NCBI RefSeq assembly: GCF_000735045.1
Contig: NZ_JPOQ01000013.1
Location: forward strand, 1-40,071
DNA: 40,071 bases
Direction: 5' to 3'
From: Ferrovum myxofaciens
GTDB lineage: Bacteria > Pseudomonadota > Gammaproteobacteria > Burkholderiales > Ferrovaceae
Part shown: positions 30,221 to 39,952 of the stretch, piece by piece
Layout: each line of letters opens with the position of its first letter
Numbering within the stretch: the first letter of the stretch is position 1
Notes under the pieces: generated by a model
The model's input: the letters and a program-made list of their open reading frames with translations, nothing else
Databases searched by the model: none
Told to the model about the DNA's origin: nothing
Made by a program: the position numbers and the translations under genes

Positions 30221-30720
30221 GCCACAGGCCCTCCCGAATTGTCTCCGGATTTGGCAGAAGCATGTTTGCCTCGCCCCTCCAGCAATAGCATGACCACGCC
30301 CACCGTAATGGCCGAATCTGCCCCGTTGAACGCCGGCCAGTAATGTTGCCCCACATGCCATTGCACGAAATCAGTAACCTCTCCCGCCCCCAGACGGTCC
30401 ACCAGATTCCCCAGGGCGCCCCCCATGATCAGCGCCAGTCCGGTACAAAACCAGCGCTCCGTGGCATGGCGCCAGATCAAAATACTGAGGACGACAATGG
30501 CAAGCACGGCGATGGCACTGAACAATCCCTTCTGCCACCCCCCTGACGTAGCCAAAAAACTGAACGCCGCACCCTGATTAAAGGCCAGCACCCAGTTGAA
30601 CCAGTCCGTCACCCGTACCACCTGCCCGGGTACCAGATGTCCGCGCACCCAGGCCTTGCTGACCTGGTCCACCGCCACCACCCCCAGAGCGAGCAGCCAG
30701 CCCAATCCCAGACTACGCAT
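30217..30720 (-). CDS. lspA: prolipoprotein signal peptidase (signal peptidase II)
   Basis: 167 residues with four predicted membrane helices. Catalytic motifs [20 protein letters not shown] and FNGADSAI contain the two essential aspartates. It cleaves the signal peptide of lipoproteins (a substrate candidate is the DolP-like protein at 21846). ATG 30720 overlaps the ileS stop by 8 bp and has GGAG seven bases upstream; the open frame extends further into ileS. Confidence 0.96.
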   Translation of the reverse strand: MRSLGLGWLLALGVVAVDQVSKAWVRGHLVPGQVVRVTDWFNWVLAFNQGAAFSFLATSGGWQKGLFSAIAVLAIVVLSILIWRHATERWFCTGLALIMGGALGNLVDRLGAGEVTDFVQWHVGQHYWPAFNGADSAITVGVVMLLLEGRGKHASAKSGDNSGGPVA

Positions 30721-33553
30721 GCCGGCGCTCCTCTCCTGCCCCAAACAAGTTGCAGGTACAGCGGTCACAAAGATCCGGATGTTCGGGCAAGGTTCCCCGC
30801 ACCGAACGATAATGCCAGCAACGGGGACATTTGGTGCCCTGCGTCAAGGCAATCTGCAGTCCCACCTGCCAGGTTCCCTCTGCCCCAGGCACCTCCAGAG
30901 AAAGGGTGCCTTCAGGCCGGTCCGACCCTGCATCCACCACCACCCTGGCCTGCGACGTGATGAACAGGAAACGCAGATCGTCGCCCAGGGCCTGCAAAGC
31001 CTGCAAAGGGGCACCCTGGGCGTGCAGCGTCACCTCTGCCTGAAGAGAAGAACCCAAGGTGCCGGCAGCACGGAGGGGTTCCAGATGTTTTCTGACCTGT
31101 TCGCGCAAAGCGCGCAACTGATCCCAACGGGAACGCAACTCCCTTTCCCCACTCAACTCCGGCAGTACATGCCATTGTTCCAGAAATACGGAAGAGGCCG
31201 TTTCCGGAGTCTTGCCCTGCAGGGTCGCCCAGACCTCCTCCGCCGTAAAGGTCAGAATGGGAGCCAGCCAGCGCGTCAGCGCCTGGGTGATATGCCAGAG
31301 GGCATTCTGCGCCGCGCGCCGGGAACGGGACTCCTTTCCTGCGGTATAGAGCCGGTCCTTCAGAATATCCAGATAAAAGGCCCCCAGATCCTCAGAACAG
31401 AAAGTCAGCAAACGTTGGGTAACCTGATGAAACTCATTCTGTTCATACCCGTTCCGAACGATTCCTTCCACTTCACGGGTCAGAGCCAAGGCATAACGAT
31501 CGAGGGTGAGCCAGGACTCCGTTGCCAGGGCATCCCGCTGAGGATCGAAATCCGCCAGGTTGGCAAGCAAAAAGCGCAGGGTATTCCGTAAACGGCGGTA
31601 GGCTTCCACCACCCGGTCGAGAATCTCCTTGGACAAACACAATTCTCCCGAGTAATCCGTACTGGCCACCCAGAGGCGCAGGTTATCCGCCCCCAACTCT
31701 TTCATCACGGTCTGCGGCACCACCACATTGCCCAAGGATTTGCTCATCTTGCGCCCCTGTCCATCCACCACGAAGCCATGGGTCAACAAAGCCCGGTAAG
31801 GCGCATGCCCGTTCAGGGCTACGCTGGTCAGGAGCGAAGATTGAAACCAGCCCCGATGCTGGTCCGAGCCCTCGAGGTACAGATCTGCCGGGAAACCCAG
31901 TTCGGGGCGTTGGCCCAAGACGGTCCCATGGGTCGAACCAGAATCGAACCAGACATCCAGCGTATCCGTCAAAGGGCGATACGCTTCGGCCTCCGCGCCC
32001 AACCATGCTTCGGTTGGCGTACCGAACCAGGCTTCGATTCCCTTCGTCTCCACGGCCAAAGCAACTTTTTCCGCCAAGGCTGAAGTCTCCGGGTGCAAGG
32101 CTCCTGTCTGGCGATGGACAAAAAACGGGATGGGGACCCCCCAGGCGCGCTGGCGCGATACACACCAATCCGGCCGATTATCGATCATGGCGGACAAACG
32201 GGCACGTCCCCAGGCGGGATAAAAACGAGTTTCCGCCACCGCCTTCTGGCTGAGAGGGCGCAGTGCAGGTTGCTGTGCACCCGGCGTATCCATGACGATA
32301 AACCACTGCGGCGTAGCCCGAAAGATGATGGGAGTCTTGTGACGCCAACAATGGGGATAACTGTGTTGAAGGGGGACATGGGCAAGCAGCCGTTCCCGTT
32401 CCGCCAAGGCTTCCACCAGCACCGCATTGGCTGCCCAGACCTTGAGTCCGCCCACCAAAGGCACCTCGGGCAGAAAGACGGCGCGGTCATCCATCAAATG
32501 ATCCACACTCAACTGATAGCGCAAACCCACCTGATGATCTTCCACGCCATGAGCCGGTGCCGTATGAACCAACCCGGTTCCTGCCTCCACGGTTACGTGA
32601 TCGCCACAGACCAGAGGAACAGTACGTTCCGCCAGGGGGTGTTGCAGCGAAAGATGTTCAAGATGGGCCCCCTTGACCGGCCCCCATACCTGCTGCGCCT
32701 CCAGTCCATAGCGCAGGAGTGCGCCCGCCCGCAGACTTTCCTGCAGGAGCAGCAGTCCGCGCGTCGTTTGCACCAGCTCGTAGGCCAGTTCCGGATGCAC
32801 CGCCACCGCCTGATTGGCCGGCAAAGTCCAGGGGGTAGTGGTCCAGATTACGGCAAAAGCAGGCCCCGGCAAGGAATTCATACCAAAACAGCGGGCCAAC
32901 CCCTCTTCATCCTGCACCAGAAAAGCCACATCGATGGCCGGTGAAGTGCGTTCCTCATATTCCACTTCAGCTTCCGCCAGGGCCGAACCACATTCCGGGC
33001 ACCAGTTGACGGGTTTGAGACCGGGTTTCAGATACCCGGCTTCCCAGATCTTGACCAAGGTTCGAAGAATGCCCGCTTCCGTTTCCGGGTTCATGGTGAG
33101 ATAGGGCTGTTCCCAATCCGCCATTACCCCCAGACGGATGAAATCGGCTTTCTGCTGGTTCACCTGGGTGGTGGCATAGGCCCGGCAAAGTTCGCGAAAA
33201 CGGGCGGGGGGAAGATGGCGTCCATGCTCCTTTTCCACTTGCAGTTCGATGGGCAGACCATGACAGTCCCAGCCCGGCACGTAGGGTGCATCAAAACCGG
33301 ACAGCGTGCGACTCTTGACGATCATATCCTTGAGAATCTTGTTGACGGCATGACCGATGTGGATGTTACCGTTGGCATAGGGAGGACCATCATGCAGAAT
33401 GAAGCGGGGTCTCCCCTGGCAATGGTCCCGCAATTGCCAATAGCGTTTCTGTTGCTGCCATGCTTCCAGCCAGCGCGGCTCCCGTCGAGCCAGATCGGCA
33501 CGCATGGGAAACGAAGTTTCCGGTAAATTGAGAGTGTCCTTGTAATCGGTCAT
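30713..33553 (-). CDS. ileS: isoleucyl-tRNA synthetase
   Basis: 946 residues, the normal bacterial length. HIGH motif in [12 protein letters not shown] (about 58-69), editing domain with [21 protein letters not shown] in [10 protein letters not shown], and a C-terminal zinc site KCPRCWHY...CDRCTCN. This is the zinc-containing bacterial type (IleS1), expected to be sensitive to mupirocin. ATG 33553 overlaps the ribF stop (ATGA). Confidence 0.98.
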   Translation of the reverse strand: MTDYKDTLNLPETSFPMRADLARREPRWLEAWQQQKRYWQLRDHCQGRPRFILHDGPPYANGNIHIGHAVNKILKDMIVKSRTLSGFDAPYVPGWDCHGLPIELQVEKEHGRHLPPARFRELCRAYATTQVNQQKADFIRLGVMADWEQPYLTMNPETEAGILRTLVKIWEAGYLKPGLKPVNWCPECGSALAEAEVEYEERTSPAIDVAFLVQDEEGLARCFGMNSLPGPAFAVIWTTTPWTLPANQAVAVHPELAYELVQTTRGLLLLQESLRAGALLRYGLEAQQVWGPVKGAHLEHLSLQHPLAERTVPLVCGDHVTVEAGTGLVHTAPAHGVEDHQVGLRYQLSVDHLMDDRAVFLPEVPLVGGLKVWAANAVLVEALAERERLLAHVPLQHSYPHCWRHKTPIIFRATPQWFIVMDTPGAQQPALRPLSQKAVAETRFYPAWGRARLSAMIDNRPDWCVSRQRAWGVPIPFFVHRQTGALHPETSALAEKVALAVETKGIEAWFGTPTEAWLGAEAEAYRPLTDTLDVWFDSGSTHGTVLGQRPELGFPADLYLEGSDQHRGWFQSSLLTSVALNGHAPYRALLTHGFVVDGQGRKMSKSLGNVVVPQTVMKELGADNLRLWVASTDYSGELCLSKEILDRVVEAYRRLRNTLRFLLANLADFDPQRDALATESWLTLDRYALALTREVEGIVRNGYEQNEFHQVTQRLLTFCSEDLGAFYLDILKDRLYTAGKESRSRRAAQNALWHITQALTRWLAPILTFTAEEVWATLQGKTPETASSVFLEQWHVLPELSGERELRSRWDQLRALREQVRKHLEPLRAAGTLGSSLQAEVTLHAQGAPLQALQALGDDLRFLFITSQARVVVDAGSDRPEGTLSLEVPGAEGTWQVGLQIALTQGTKCPRCWHYRSVRGTLPEHPDLCDRCTCNLFGAGEERRHA

Positions 33554-34494
33554 GACGCATCCTGAATGAGTGACTGAGCAAAGTAGGCACGGGCCGCTGC
33601 GGCGTCCGCATGCATCTGTGCCACCAGTTGATTCGTATTTGCAAAATGCCGTTCATCGCGCAATTTATGCAAAAAGCGCACTTCCACCCGTTGCCCGTAG
33701 ATCGTCTGGTCGAAATCAAACAGGTGGACTTCCAGCAATGGGGCATCCAGGGGATTCACCGTGGGGCGATGCCCCAGACTGGCAACCCCGGACAAAGGGT
33801 GAGGGGTGGGACCACATACTTCCACCACGAATACCCCTGCCAAGGGAGGGCGATGTCGCAAGGCCAGATTCAAGGTGGGAAACCCCAGAGTACGCCCCAA
33901 CTGATGGCCATACCCTACCCGCCCCACCAAAGAAAAGGGACGACCCAGCAAGGTCGCGGCTCGCGCCAGATCGCCCGCCCCCAAACAGGCACGAATGGCA
34001 CTGCTCGAAATACGCTCGCCCGCCATCTGCACGCTCTGCAATGACGCACATTCAAAACCCAGGGTCTGGCCCAGTTCGCGCAAAAGAGGGAAATCTCCCT
34101 GACGGCGGGCTCCAAAGCGGAAATCATCCCCCACCAATACCCAGCGTGCCGAAAATCCCTGCACCAATACACGGCGTACGAAATCGGCAGCAGACAGGGC
34201 AGCCAACGCTCCATTGAAGCGCAATACCCGCATCTGGTCCACTCCCATCTGCTTCATCCACAGATACTTGCGGGTCAGGGAAGTCAGGCGAGGCGGGGCT
34301 GAAGTCCCCTCAAAAAACTCCCGGGGATAGGGTTCGAAGGTCAATACCATGGGAACCAGCCCACGCACGCCCGCTTCCTTCACCAAATATTCGAGCATGG
34401 CCTGATGACCCCGATGAACGCCGTCGAAATTGCCCAGAGTCAGGGCCGTACCCACGGTCCCTACGGGCAAATGATCGATGGCGATACGTTTCAT
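33550..34494 (-). CDS. ribF: bifunctional riboflavin kinase/FAD synthetase
   Basis: 314 residues. The N-terminal FMN adenylyltransferase has [14 protein letters not shown] and the SSSAIR loop; the C-terminal flavokinase has [15 protein letters not shown] and LEVHLFDFD. It makes FMN and FAD, the cofactor predicted for the Aer-like receptor in this window. It is the first gene of ribF-ileS-lspA-ispH. The 43-bp gap to cysB shows no clear promoter. Confidence 0.96.
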   Translation of the reverse strand: MKRIAIDHLPVGTVGTALTLGNFDGVHRGHQAMLEYLVKEAGVRGLVPMVLTFEPYPREFFEGTSAPPRLTSLTRKYLWMKQMGVDQMRVLRFNGALAALSAADFVRRVLVQGFSARWVLVGDDFRFGARRQGDFPLLRELGQTLGFECASLQSVQMAGERISSSAIRACLGAGDLARAATLLGRPFSLVGRVGYGHQLGRTLGFPTLNLALRHRPPLAGVFVVEVCGPTPHPLSGVASLGHRPTVNPLDAPLLEVHLFDFDQTIYGQRVEVRFLHKLRDERHFANTNQLVAQMHADAAAARAYFAQSLIQDAS

Positions 34495-34537
34495 GGGTCA
34501 ATTCAAAAGGTACGATTCTATCATGAGCCTTCCCACC

Positions 34538-35488
34538 TCAGGAACTCTCGTCTTCAGGGTTGGGAGCCGGTGCGGCCAGGGCATTCTCGACTCGGGTGCG
34601 ATCCAGCGCAGGCGCAAAAAGTTGTATGAAGTCATAGACAAAACCTCGCAGGTAGGTTCCTGCCCGCAGGGCGATACGGGTCAAACTGGGCTCAAACAGA
34701 TGAGCCATATCCCGCGCTCTCAAATCGCGATCCAGGTTCTGGTCGTAGGCCATGGCCGCGATGACTCCCACCCCCATTCCCACGCGCACATAAGTCTTGA
34801 TCACATCCGCATCCAGAGCCGTCAGCACCACATTGGGCGATAGCCCTTGGCGCTCGAAGGCCTGATTGATTCGAGCGCGTCCCGTGAAGGCATGGTCATA
34901 CGTGATCATGGGATACTGAGCCAATGCCTCCAGAGTCAAATGTTCCAAGGCCAACAAGGGATGGTCGGGCTTGGCCACCAGGATGCGGTTCCACTGGTAA
35001 CAGGGCAGGATGCGCAAATCAGGAAACAGGTCCAATCCTTCCGTGGCAATGGCCAGATCCGCCCGTCCCGCCACGACTTCTTGAGCCACATGCAGAGGAT
35101 TCCCTTGATGAAGCACCAACTTGACCTCGGGATAACGCTGTGCAAACTGCACAATCACGGGAGGTAGCACATACCGCGCCTGAGTATGGGTGGTGGCAAC
35201 GGTCAGTTGACCCGCCCGTTGACGACTGAACTCCTGCCCTGCCGTCTTGAGGTTGCGGGCCTCCAGCAAGACCCGGCGCGCCAAGGTCAGGATTTCTTGT
35301 CCCGCCGGGGTAATGCTCACCACCCGCTTGCCATTGCGCACGAAAATCTCCACGCCCAACTCATCTTCGAGCAAACGAATCTGCTTGCTCACACCGGGTT
35401 GGGAAGTGAACAGATTGTCCGCCGCCTGGGACACGTTCAATCCCGCCTCCACCACTTCCACCAGATAGCGTAATTGCTGTAATTTCAC
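34538..35488 (-). CDS. cysB: LysR-type regulator CysB
   Basis: 316 residues from GTG 35488. The N-terminal winged HTH reads KLQQLRYLVEVVEAGLNVS followed by TSQPGVSKQIRLLEDELGV, closely CysB-like. The effector domain has TTHTQARYVLP, the sulfate/N-acetylserine-binding region. CysB activates sulfur-assimilation genes in response to N-acetylserine. GGGAGGAAG about nine bases upstream fixes the GTG; the open frame continues to 35530 without similarity. It is divergent from a TauE/SafE exporter, a probable target. Confidence 0.92.
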   Translation of the reverse strand: MKLQQLRYLVEVVEAGLNVSQAADNLFTSQPGVSKQIRLLEDELGVEIFVRNGKRVVSITPAGQEILTLARRVLLEARNLKTAGQEFSRQRAGQLTVATTHTQARYVLPPVIVQFAQRYPEVKLVLHQGNPLHVAQEVVAGRADLAIATEGLDLFPDLRILPCYQWNRILVAKPDHPLLALEHLTLEALAQYPMITYDHAFTGRARINQAFERQGLSPNVVLTALDADVIKTYVRVGMGVGVIAAMAYDQNLDRDLRARDMAHLFEPSLTRIALRAGTYLRGFVYDFIQLFAPALDRTRVENALAAPAPNPEDESS

Positions 35489-35628
35489 GAGACTTCCTCC
35501 CACCCCAGGCCCAGAGCTCATTATAATCATTGGTTAGGTACATACAATAACTTATTACTTAGTTTTCTATAACACCTCAGGTATGCTCTGTTTCAGACTC
35601 TTCTCACACACTCGGGGAACCCGCTGGC
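35489..35628. promoter_or_regulatory. divergent control region cysB / TauE-SafE
   Basis: A 140-bp intergenic region, markedly AT-rich at about 35521-35575. It holds ATAAT/ATAAC/TTAT elements resembling CysB half-sites and a TATAAC -10 candidate (35568-35573) for the exporter gene, with no good -35 at the right distance. A weak -35 is expected for an activator-dependent promoter. The CysB-binding interpretation is inference. Confidence 0.4.
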
Positions 35629-36396
35629 ATGCTCGTCAATTTCATCCTGTCCGGCGCTGCGGGGGGGCTACTGATCGGAATGACCGGAATCGGAGGAGGA
35701 TCTCTCATGACTCCCCTGCTGGTCATGGGCTTTGGCATCCCCCCCGCAACGGCCATTGGAACCGACCTGCTTTATGCAGCGTTGACCAAGGCCGGAGCTG
35801 TTGCCTGTCACCAGCGCCATGGAAATGTATCCTGGCGTACGGCGGGTTGGCTGCTGGTGGGCAGTTTGCCGGGCAGCGGACTCACCCTCTGGATTTTACA
35901 GCGGATTCCCGCCAGTCCCCTGCTGGATCAAATGTTACGCCAGGGATTGGCCGTGGCCCTGGCTCTCACCACCCTGGCCCTTTGGAAACGGCGCGCCCTG
36001 CCCAAACCCACAGACACTCCGTACGCACGAATCTGGACTCCGGTGCTGGGGTTTTTTATCGGTATTCTCGTCACGCTTTCTTCAGTAGGAGGGGGTGCAC
36101 TGGGGACGGCACTACTGCTGGTTCTCTACCCCAGTTTCAGTTTTTCCACCATTGTCGCTACGGAACTGGCCCATGCGGTACCGCTGACCTTACTGGCCGG
36201 CTTGGGACATCTGCGTTTGGGACATGTGGATGGAACCTTGCTGGCTGCGCTCCTGGCAGGATCTCTCCCAGGGCTTTGGGCAGGCACCCGACTCAACCAT
36301 CATTTACCTGAAAAGGTCACCCGCGCCGGACTCTCCCTGTTACTGCTCGGTTTGGCTCTTGGCCTGTGGCACAGTGTGCCGGGAAAAATCGCGTAA
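35629..36396 (+). CDS. TauE/SafE (TSUP) family membrane transporter
   Basis: 255 residues, about eight hydrophobic helices. Both TSUP repeat motifs are visible: GMTGIGGGSLMTPLL near residue 20 and SSVGGGALGTALLL near 150. Family members export or import sulfite, sulfoacetate or related anions. Divergence from cysB suggests sulfite/sulfate handling in sulfur assimilation, but the substrate is not shown by sequence. No strong ribosome-binding site. The last 57 bp overlap the 3' end of murJ. Confidence 0.88.
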   Translation: MLVNFILSGAAGGLLIGMTGIGGGSLMTPLLVMGFGIPPATAIGTDLLYAALTKAGAVACHQRHGNVSWRTAGWLLVGSLPGSGLTLWILQRIPASPLLDQMLRQGLAVALALTTLALWKRRALPKPTDTPYARIWTPVLGFFIGILVTLSSVGGGALGTALLLVLYPSFSFSTIVATELAHAVPLTLLAGLGHLRLGHVDGTLLAALLAGSLPGLWAGTRLNHHLPEKVTRAGLSLLLLGLALGLWHSVPGKIA

Positions 36397-37902
36397 CCGA
36401 AATCCCAGACCCCACAGGGTCGCAAAATAGCTGCCTCCGGCCCCCATCATCAGTGGGATCAAATGCCTTAACCGGGCACCAAAAGAAGCCGTCAACCAGA
36501 AAGATTCCGCTCCCTGTCCGATCCAGAGCACCGCCCCCATCACCCCCAGCGCCACCCCTATTTTCAGCAAAAACCCGGACCAACCCGCCCCCGGAAGATA
36601 TACGCCGCGCTGGCGCAGCCCCCAATACAACAAACCCGCATTGCCACAGGCACCCAGACTGGTCGCCAAGGCCAGACCGGCATGATGCAGGGGGCCGATG
36701 AACAGAGCGTTCATCCCCTGGGTGAGCACCAGGATCAACAGGGCAATCTTGACTGGGGTCTTGATATCCTGACGGGCATAAAACCCGGGGGCCAGAATCT
36801 TGATGCTGATCAGCCCCATCAACCCCAGACTGTAGGCCAGCAGCGCCAGATTGACCTGCAGGACGTCGTGCGGACCAAAGGCCCCGCGCATGAACAAGGT
36901 TGAAACCAGAGGGACCCCGATCAAAGCCAGTGCCAATGCAGCGGGCAACGTCAACATCAAGGTCAGTCGCAACCCCCAGTCCAGCAAGGCCGAATAACCC
37001 ACCCGGTCGTCTATCGCATGGGTACGAGCCAAACTGGGCAACAGGATCGTACCCAAGGCTGCCCCCAGCAATCCCGTGGGAAACTCCATGAGGCGATCGG
37101 CGTAAAATAACCAGGAAATACTGCCGGTGGGCAAGTAGGATGAAAACAGGGTACTCAACAACAAACTGATCTGCCCCACCGATACCCCGATCACTGCCGG
37201 TCCCATTAATTTCAATACCCGCCGTACCCTGGGATCAAAGGGATCCCAACGCCAGCGCGGAACCATCTGCAACTGACGCAGAAAGGGCCACTGAAAGAGA
37301 AGTTGCAACACGCCGCCGGCAAGGGCGCCCCAAGCCAGGGCTGCAATGGGTGGGGTAAAGAACCGGGACAGTGCCAGTACAAAAAACAGGAAAGCAATAT
37401 TCAACCATACGGGGGTAATGGCCGGCACCCAGAAACGATTCCAGGTATTGAGAATCCCGGCGGACAAAGCCACCAGGGCAATGAAAAAGATATAGGGGAA
37501 GGTGATGCGCAATAATTGGGTGGTCAGCGCAAATTTGGCCAAATTCTGGCGAAAGCCCGGGGCCGTCACCCATACGATCTGCGGAGCAAAAAGCACACCC
37601 AGCAGCGTCGTCACCAACAAGGTCACCACCAGAACGCTCGCCACATGATCCACCAAATGCCGCGCGCCCGCATCCCCATGTTTGGCTCGTTGGGCCGCCA
37701 GCAAGGGAACGAAGGCTTGTGAGAAAGCCCCTTCGGCAAACAGGCGACGCAACAGGTTGGGGAGCCGAAAAGCCACCACGAAAGCATCTGTTTCACCCGC
37801 CGCGCCAAAGGCGTGCGCCACCACCACATCGCGCAGAAAGCCAAGGATGCGTGAGAGCAACGTCATGCTGCTGGTTTGGGCGAGAGATTTAAGAAGATTC
37901 AT
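36340..37902 (-). CDS. murJ: lipid II flippase MurJ
   Basis: 520 residues with about 14 predicted membrane helices. The family N-terminus is present (MNLLKSLAQTSSMTLLSRIL, then GFLRDVVVAHAFGA and DAFVVAFRLPNLLRRLFAEG). MurJ flips lipid II across the inner membrane for peptidoglycan synthesis. Its start codon overlaps the -35 region of the divergent tRNA-Thr promoter. Its C-terminus overlaps the exporter gene by 57 bp. Confidence 0.96.
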   Translation of the reverse strand: MNLLKSLAQTSSMTLLSRILGFLRDVVVAHAFGAAGETDAFVVAFRLPNLLRRLFAEGAFSQAFVPLLAAQRAKHGDAGARHLVDHVASVLVVTLLVTTLLGVLFAPQIVWVTAPGFRQNLAKFALTTQLLRITFPYIFFIALVALSAGILNTWNRFWVPAITPVWLNIAFLFFVLALSRFFTPPIAALAWGALAGGVLQLLFQWPFLRQLQMVPRWRWDPFDPRVRRVLKLMGPAVIGVSVGQISLLLSTLFSSYLPTGSISWLFYADRLMEFPTGLLGAALGTILLPSLARTHAIDDRVGYSALLDWGLRLTLMLTLPAALALALIGVPLVSTLFMRGAFGPHDVLQVNLALLAYSLGLMGLISIKILAPGFYARQDIKTPVKIALLILVLTQGMNALFIGPLHHAGLALATSLGACGNAGLLYWGLRQRGVYLPGAGWSGFLLKIGVALGVMGAVLWIGQGAESFWLTASFGARLRHLIPLMMGAGGSYFATLWGLGFRLRDFSRHTVPQAKSQTEQ

Positions 37903-37926
37903 TACGTACCCAGAATCCGGTATAAT
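37898..37926 (+). promoter_or_regulatory. promoter of tRNA-Thr
   Basis: A perfect TATAAT at 37921-37926 lies 13 bases before the mature tRNA. The -35 at 17-base spacing is TTCATT (37898-37903), which overlaps the murJ start codon on the other strand. The -10 is convincing, the -35 is weak. Confidence 0.6.
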
Positions 37927-37939
37927 ACATGGTTTAAGT

Positions 37940-38015
<76 letters not shown>

Positions 38016-38074
38016 CCGTTCCATCCTGCCCTTGGAAATGACAACAGCCTCATCTTTCTTGAAGTCATTGTGGC

Positions 38075-39952
38075 GTGATCCTCCTCCCTGCCAATCCCCT
38101 CTCCCTGCACACGGCAAAAACCCATAAACCGTGGCGCGAACCTATCCCCCTCAGGAATGTCCTGCGCCTACTGTTTCTTCTCTGCTTCCTCCCTTTCCAC
38201 TTTCCGGTCCAGGCCGCCGTATCCACGTTAACGCAAGGATACTTCATCTTTTCTTCAGAAAATTCTCCGCCCGCGGAGGAACTCGGGCGTTGGAACCCGG
38301 TCACTCTCCCCGATAACTGGAATATAAGCCACCCTGGTCAAGGGGGAACCGGATGGTATCGATTCACCTTTTTTCTTGATCATCCAAGTCACGATCTTTG
38401 GGGCATCTACTTACCCCGACTGAGCGCCAATGCTGAAGTTTTTGCCAACGGAGTTTTGGTGGGTAGCGGCGGTCGTCTGATCGAGCCAATTTCTCTCAAC
38501 AGTTTCCGTCCCCTGCTTTTTTCCATCCCCGGCGGCCTGTTACACCCAGGGAACAACATCATCTCCATCGCCATACTGGGCTACCCCAATGAGATGTCCG
38601 GCCTGGAAAACGTGCAAATCGGCCTGGCTACCGAACTTACTCCGCGCTATGAACGACGCTCCATGTTCGAGGTGACAGCCCCCATCACGGTCTGCGTACT
38701 GAACATCTCTCTGTCTCTGGGTTTATTTCTCCTCTGGAAACATCATCGCGCAGAACCGCTTTATCTCATGCTTGCCCTGGGAAGTTTATGTAGCGGCATC
38801 TATACCTCCTCATTTTTCCTGACGGAAGTGCCCGTACAGCACAGCCTCTGGTTATGGTTCATCTATACCCTTGCCATGGGGTTTTCTTATATCATCCTGC
38901 TGATTATCCACCGCTTTGTTCGGGTCGAACACCCCCTCCTGGAACGCTGGGCCGGTGCGTACACCCTGATCATCCCTTTTCTGATCGCCTGGACTGGCCC
39001 AGCGTACTATCTAAAACTCTTTGGATACATGGGGGCCAGTTATGCACTCATTTCCCCCTATCTGTTTTATCTGGTCATCCGGCACCGCAACACAGGGCAC
39101 AGGATCGAATCCCTTCTCCTGCTTCTCGTTTTGTCGGTACTGGCCGGCATAGGCGTTCATGACCTGGACCAGATGATCTTCCCCCACAGGCACCTTCCCA
39201 ATTACTATGCCTATTGGGCCGCCTCCTCCATGGGACTGGTCATCACCTTTCTGGTCATTCTGCGTTTTGATCGCACCCTTAACCGGTACATCCTGCTGAA
39301 TTCGAATCTGAATCAACAAATCGAAGAAAAATCCCAGGCCTTGGCCTCCAGTTACGAGGAACGTCACGCCTTACTCACCCATAATGCGCTGCTGGACGAA
39401 CGGGAACGCATTCTGCGCGACTTGCATGACGGATTGGGAGGCTACCTGATCAGCGCACTGGCGCTCATCGACCGAATGCCCCAAACCACTCATGCCTTGC
39501 AAAAAACCCTGCGTACCGCCCTGGATGATTTGCGTCTCATGGTCGACTCCATTGACGATAAAAACGGAGATTTGTCTCTCTTGATCGCCAGCGTGCGTGA
39601 ACGCCTCGATCTCGCCATGGATGCCTGTAATATCACCCTTCACTGGCAAGTCACTGCCCCTCCTCAACTGCCAAACCCCAGCCCTTCCCGCCACGTACAA
39701 TTGATCCGAATGATCCAGGAAATATTCAATAACGTGGCCAAACACAGCCAGGCGCATCATGTAAATTTCATTCTCACGGATTCTTTCTTGGAAATCCGGG
39801 ATGATGGAATCGGTTTCGACCCTCAGTCCCTAAAAACCGGACGAGGCCTGACCAATTTGAGGCGACGCGCTGCAGAATTGGGCTTGATCCTGACCCTTCG
39901 ATCAGGCAACCATGGCACCCTGATCCGATTGGAATGGGTGGAATGGGTTTGA
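38075..39952 (+). CDS. 7TMR-DISM sensor histidine kinase, NarX/LiaS-type (HisKA_3)
   Basis: 625 residues. A hydrophobic N-terminal signal segment (about 28-45) precedes an extracytoplasmic jelly-roll-like DISM domain (about 50-190; GWYRFTFFLD, PGNNIISIAILG). Seven membrane helices (about 205-400) follow, then a coiled coil, a HisKA_3 dimerisation domain with H451 in RDLHDGLGG, and HATPase boxes EIFNNVAKHS and DDGIGF...GRGLTNL. Such kinases normally pair with an adjacent NarL-type regulator; none is in the window. The start GTG 38075 has only a weak ribosome-binding site. The stop TGA (39950-39952) lies in the terminal TTGA of an IS200/IS605 right end, so the natural C-terminus may have been altered by a few residues. 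Confidence 0.85.
   Translation: MILLPANPLSLHTAKTHKPWREPIPLRNVLRLLFLLCFLPFHFPVQAAVSTLTQGYFIFSSENSPPAEELGRWNPVTLPDNWNISHPGQGGTGWYRFTFFLDHPSHDLWGIYLPRLSANAEVFANGVLVGSGGRLIEPISLNSFRPLLFSIPGGLLHPGNNIISIAILGYPNEMSGLENVQIGLATELTPRYERRSMFEVTAPITVCVLNISLSLGLFLLWKHHRAEPLYLMLALGSLCSGIYTSSFFLTEVPVQHSLWLWFIYTLAMGFSYIILLIIHRFVRVEHPLLERWAGAYTLIIPFLIAWTGPAYYLKLFGYMGASYALISPYLFYLVIRHRNTGHRIESLLLLLVLSVLAGIGVHDLDQMIFPHRHLPNYYAYWAASSMGLVITFLVILRFDRTLNRYILLNSNLNQQIEEKSQALASSYEERHALLTHNALLDERERILRDLHDGLGGYLISALALIDRMPQTTHALQKTLRTALDDLRLMVDSIDDKNGDLSLLIASVRERLDLAMDACNITLHWQVTAPPQLPNPSPSRHVQLIRMIQEIFNNVAKHSQAHHVNFILTDSFLEIRDDGIGFDPQSLKTGRGLTNLRRRAAELGLILTLRSGNHGTLIRLEWVEWV

Noticed and set aside
30596-31591. 331-codon plus-strand frame opposite lspA and ileS
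   Set aside because: Antisense shadow of ileS with no family-like features.
38016-38074. Terminator or second tRNA after tRNA-Thr
   Set aside because: No stem-loop with a T-run and no second cloverleaf is visible before the kinase gene.
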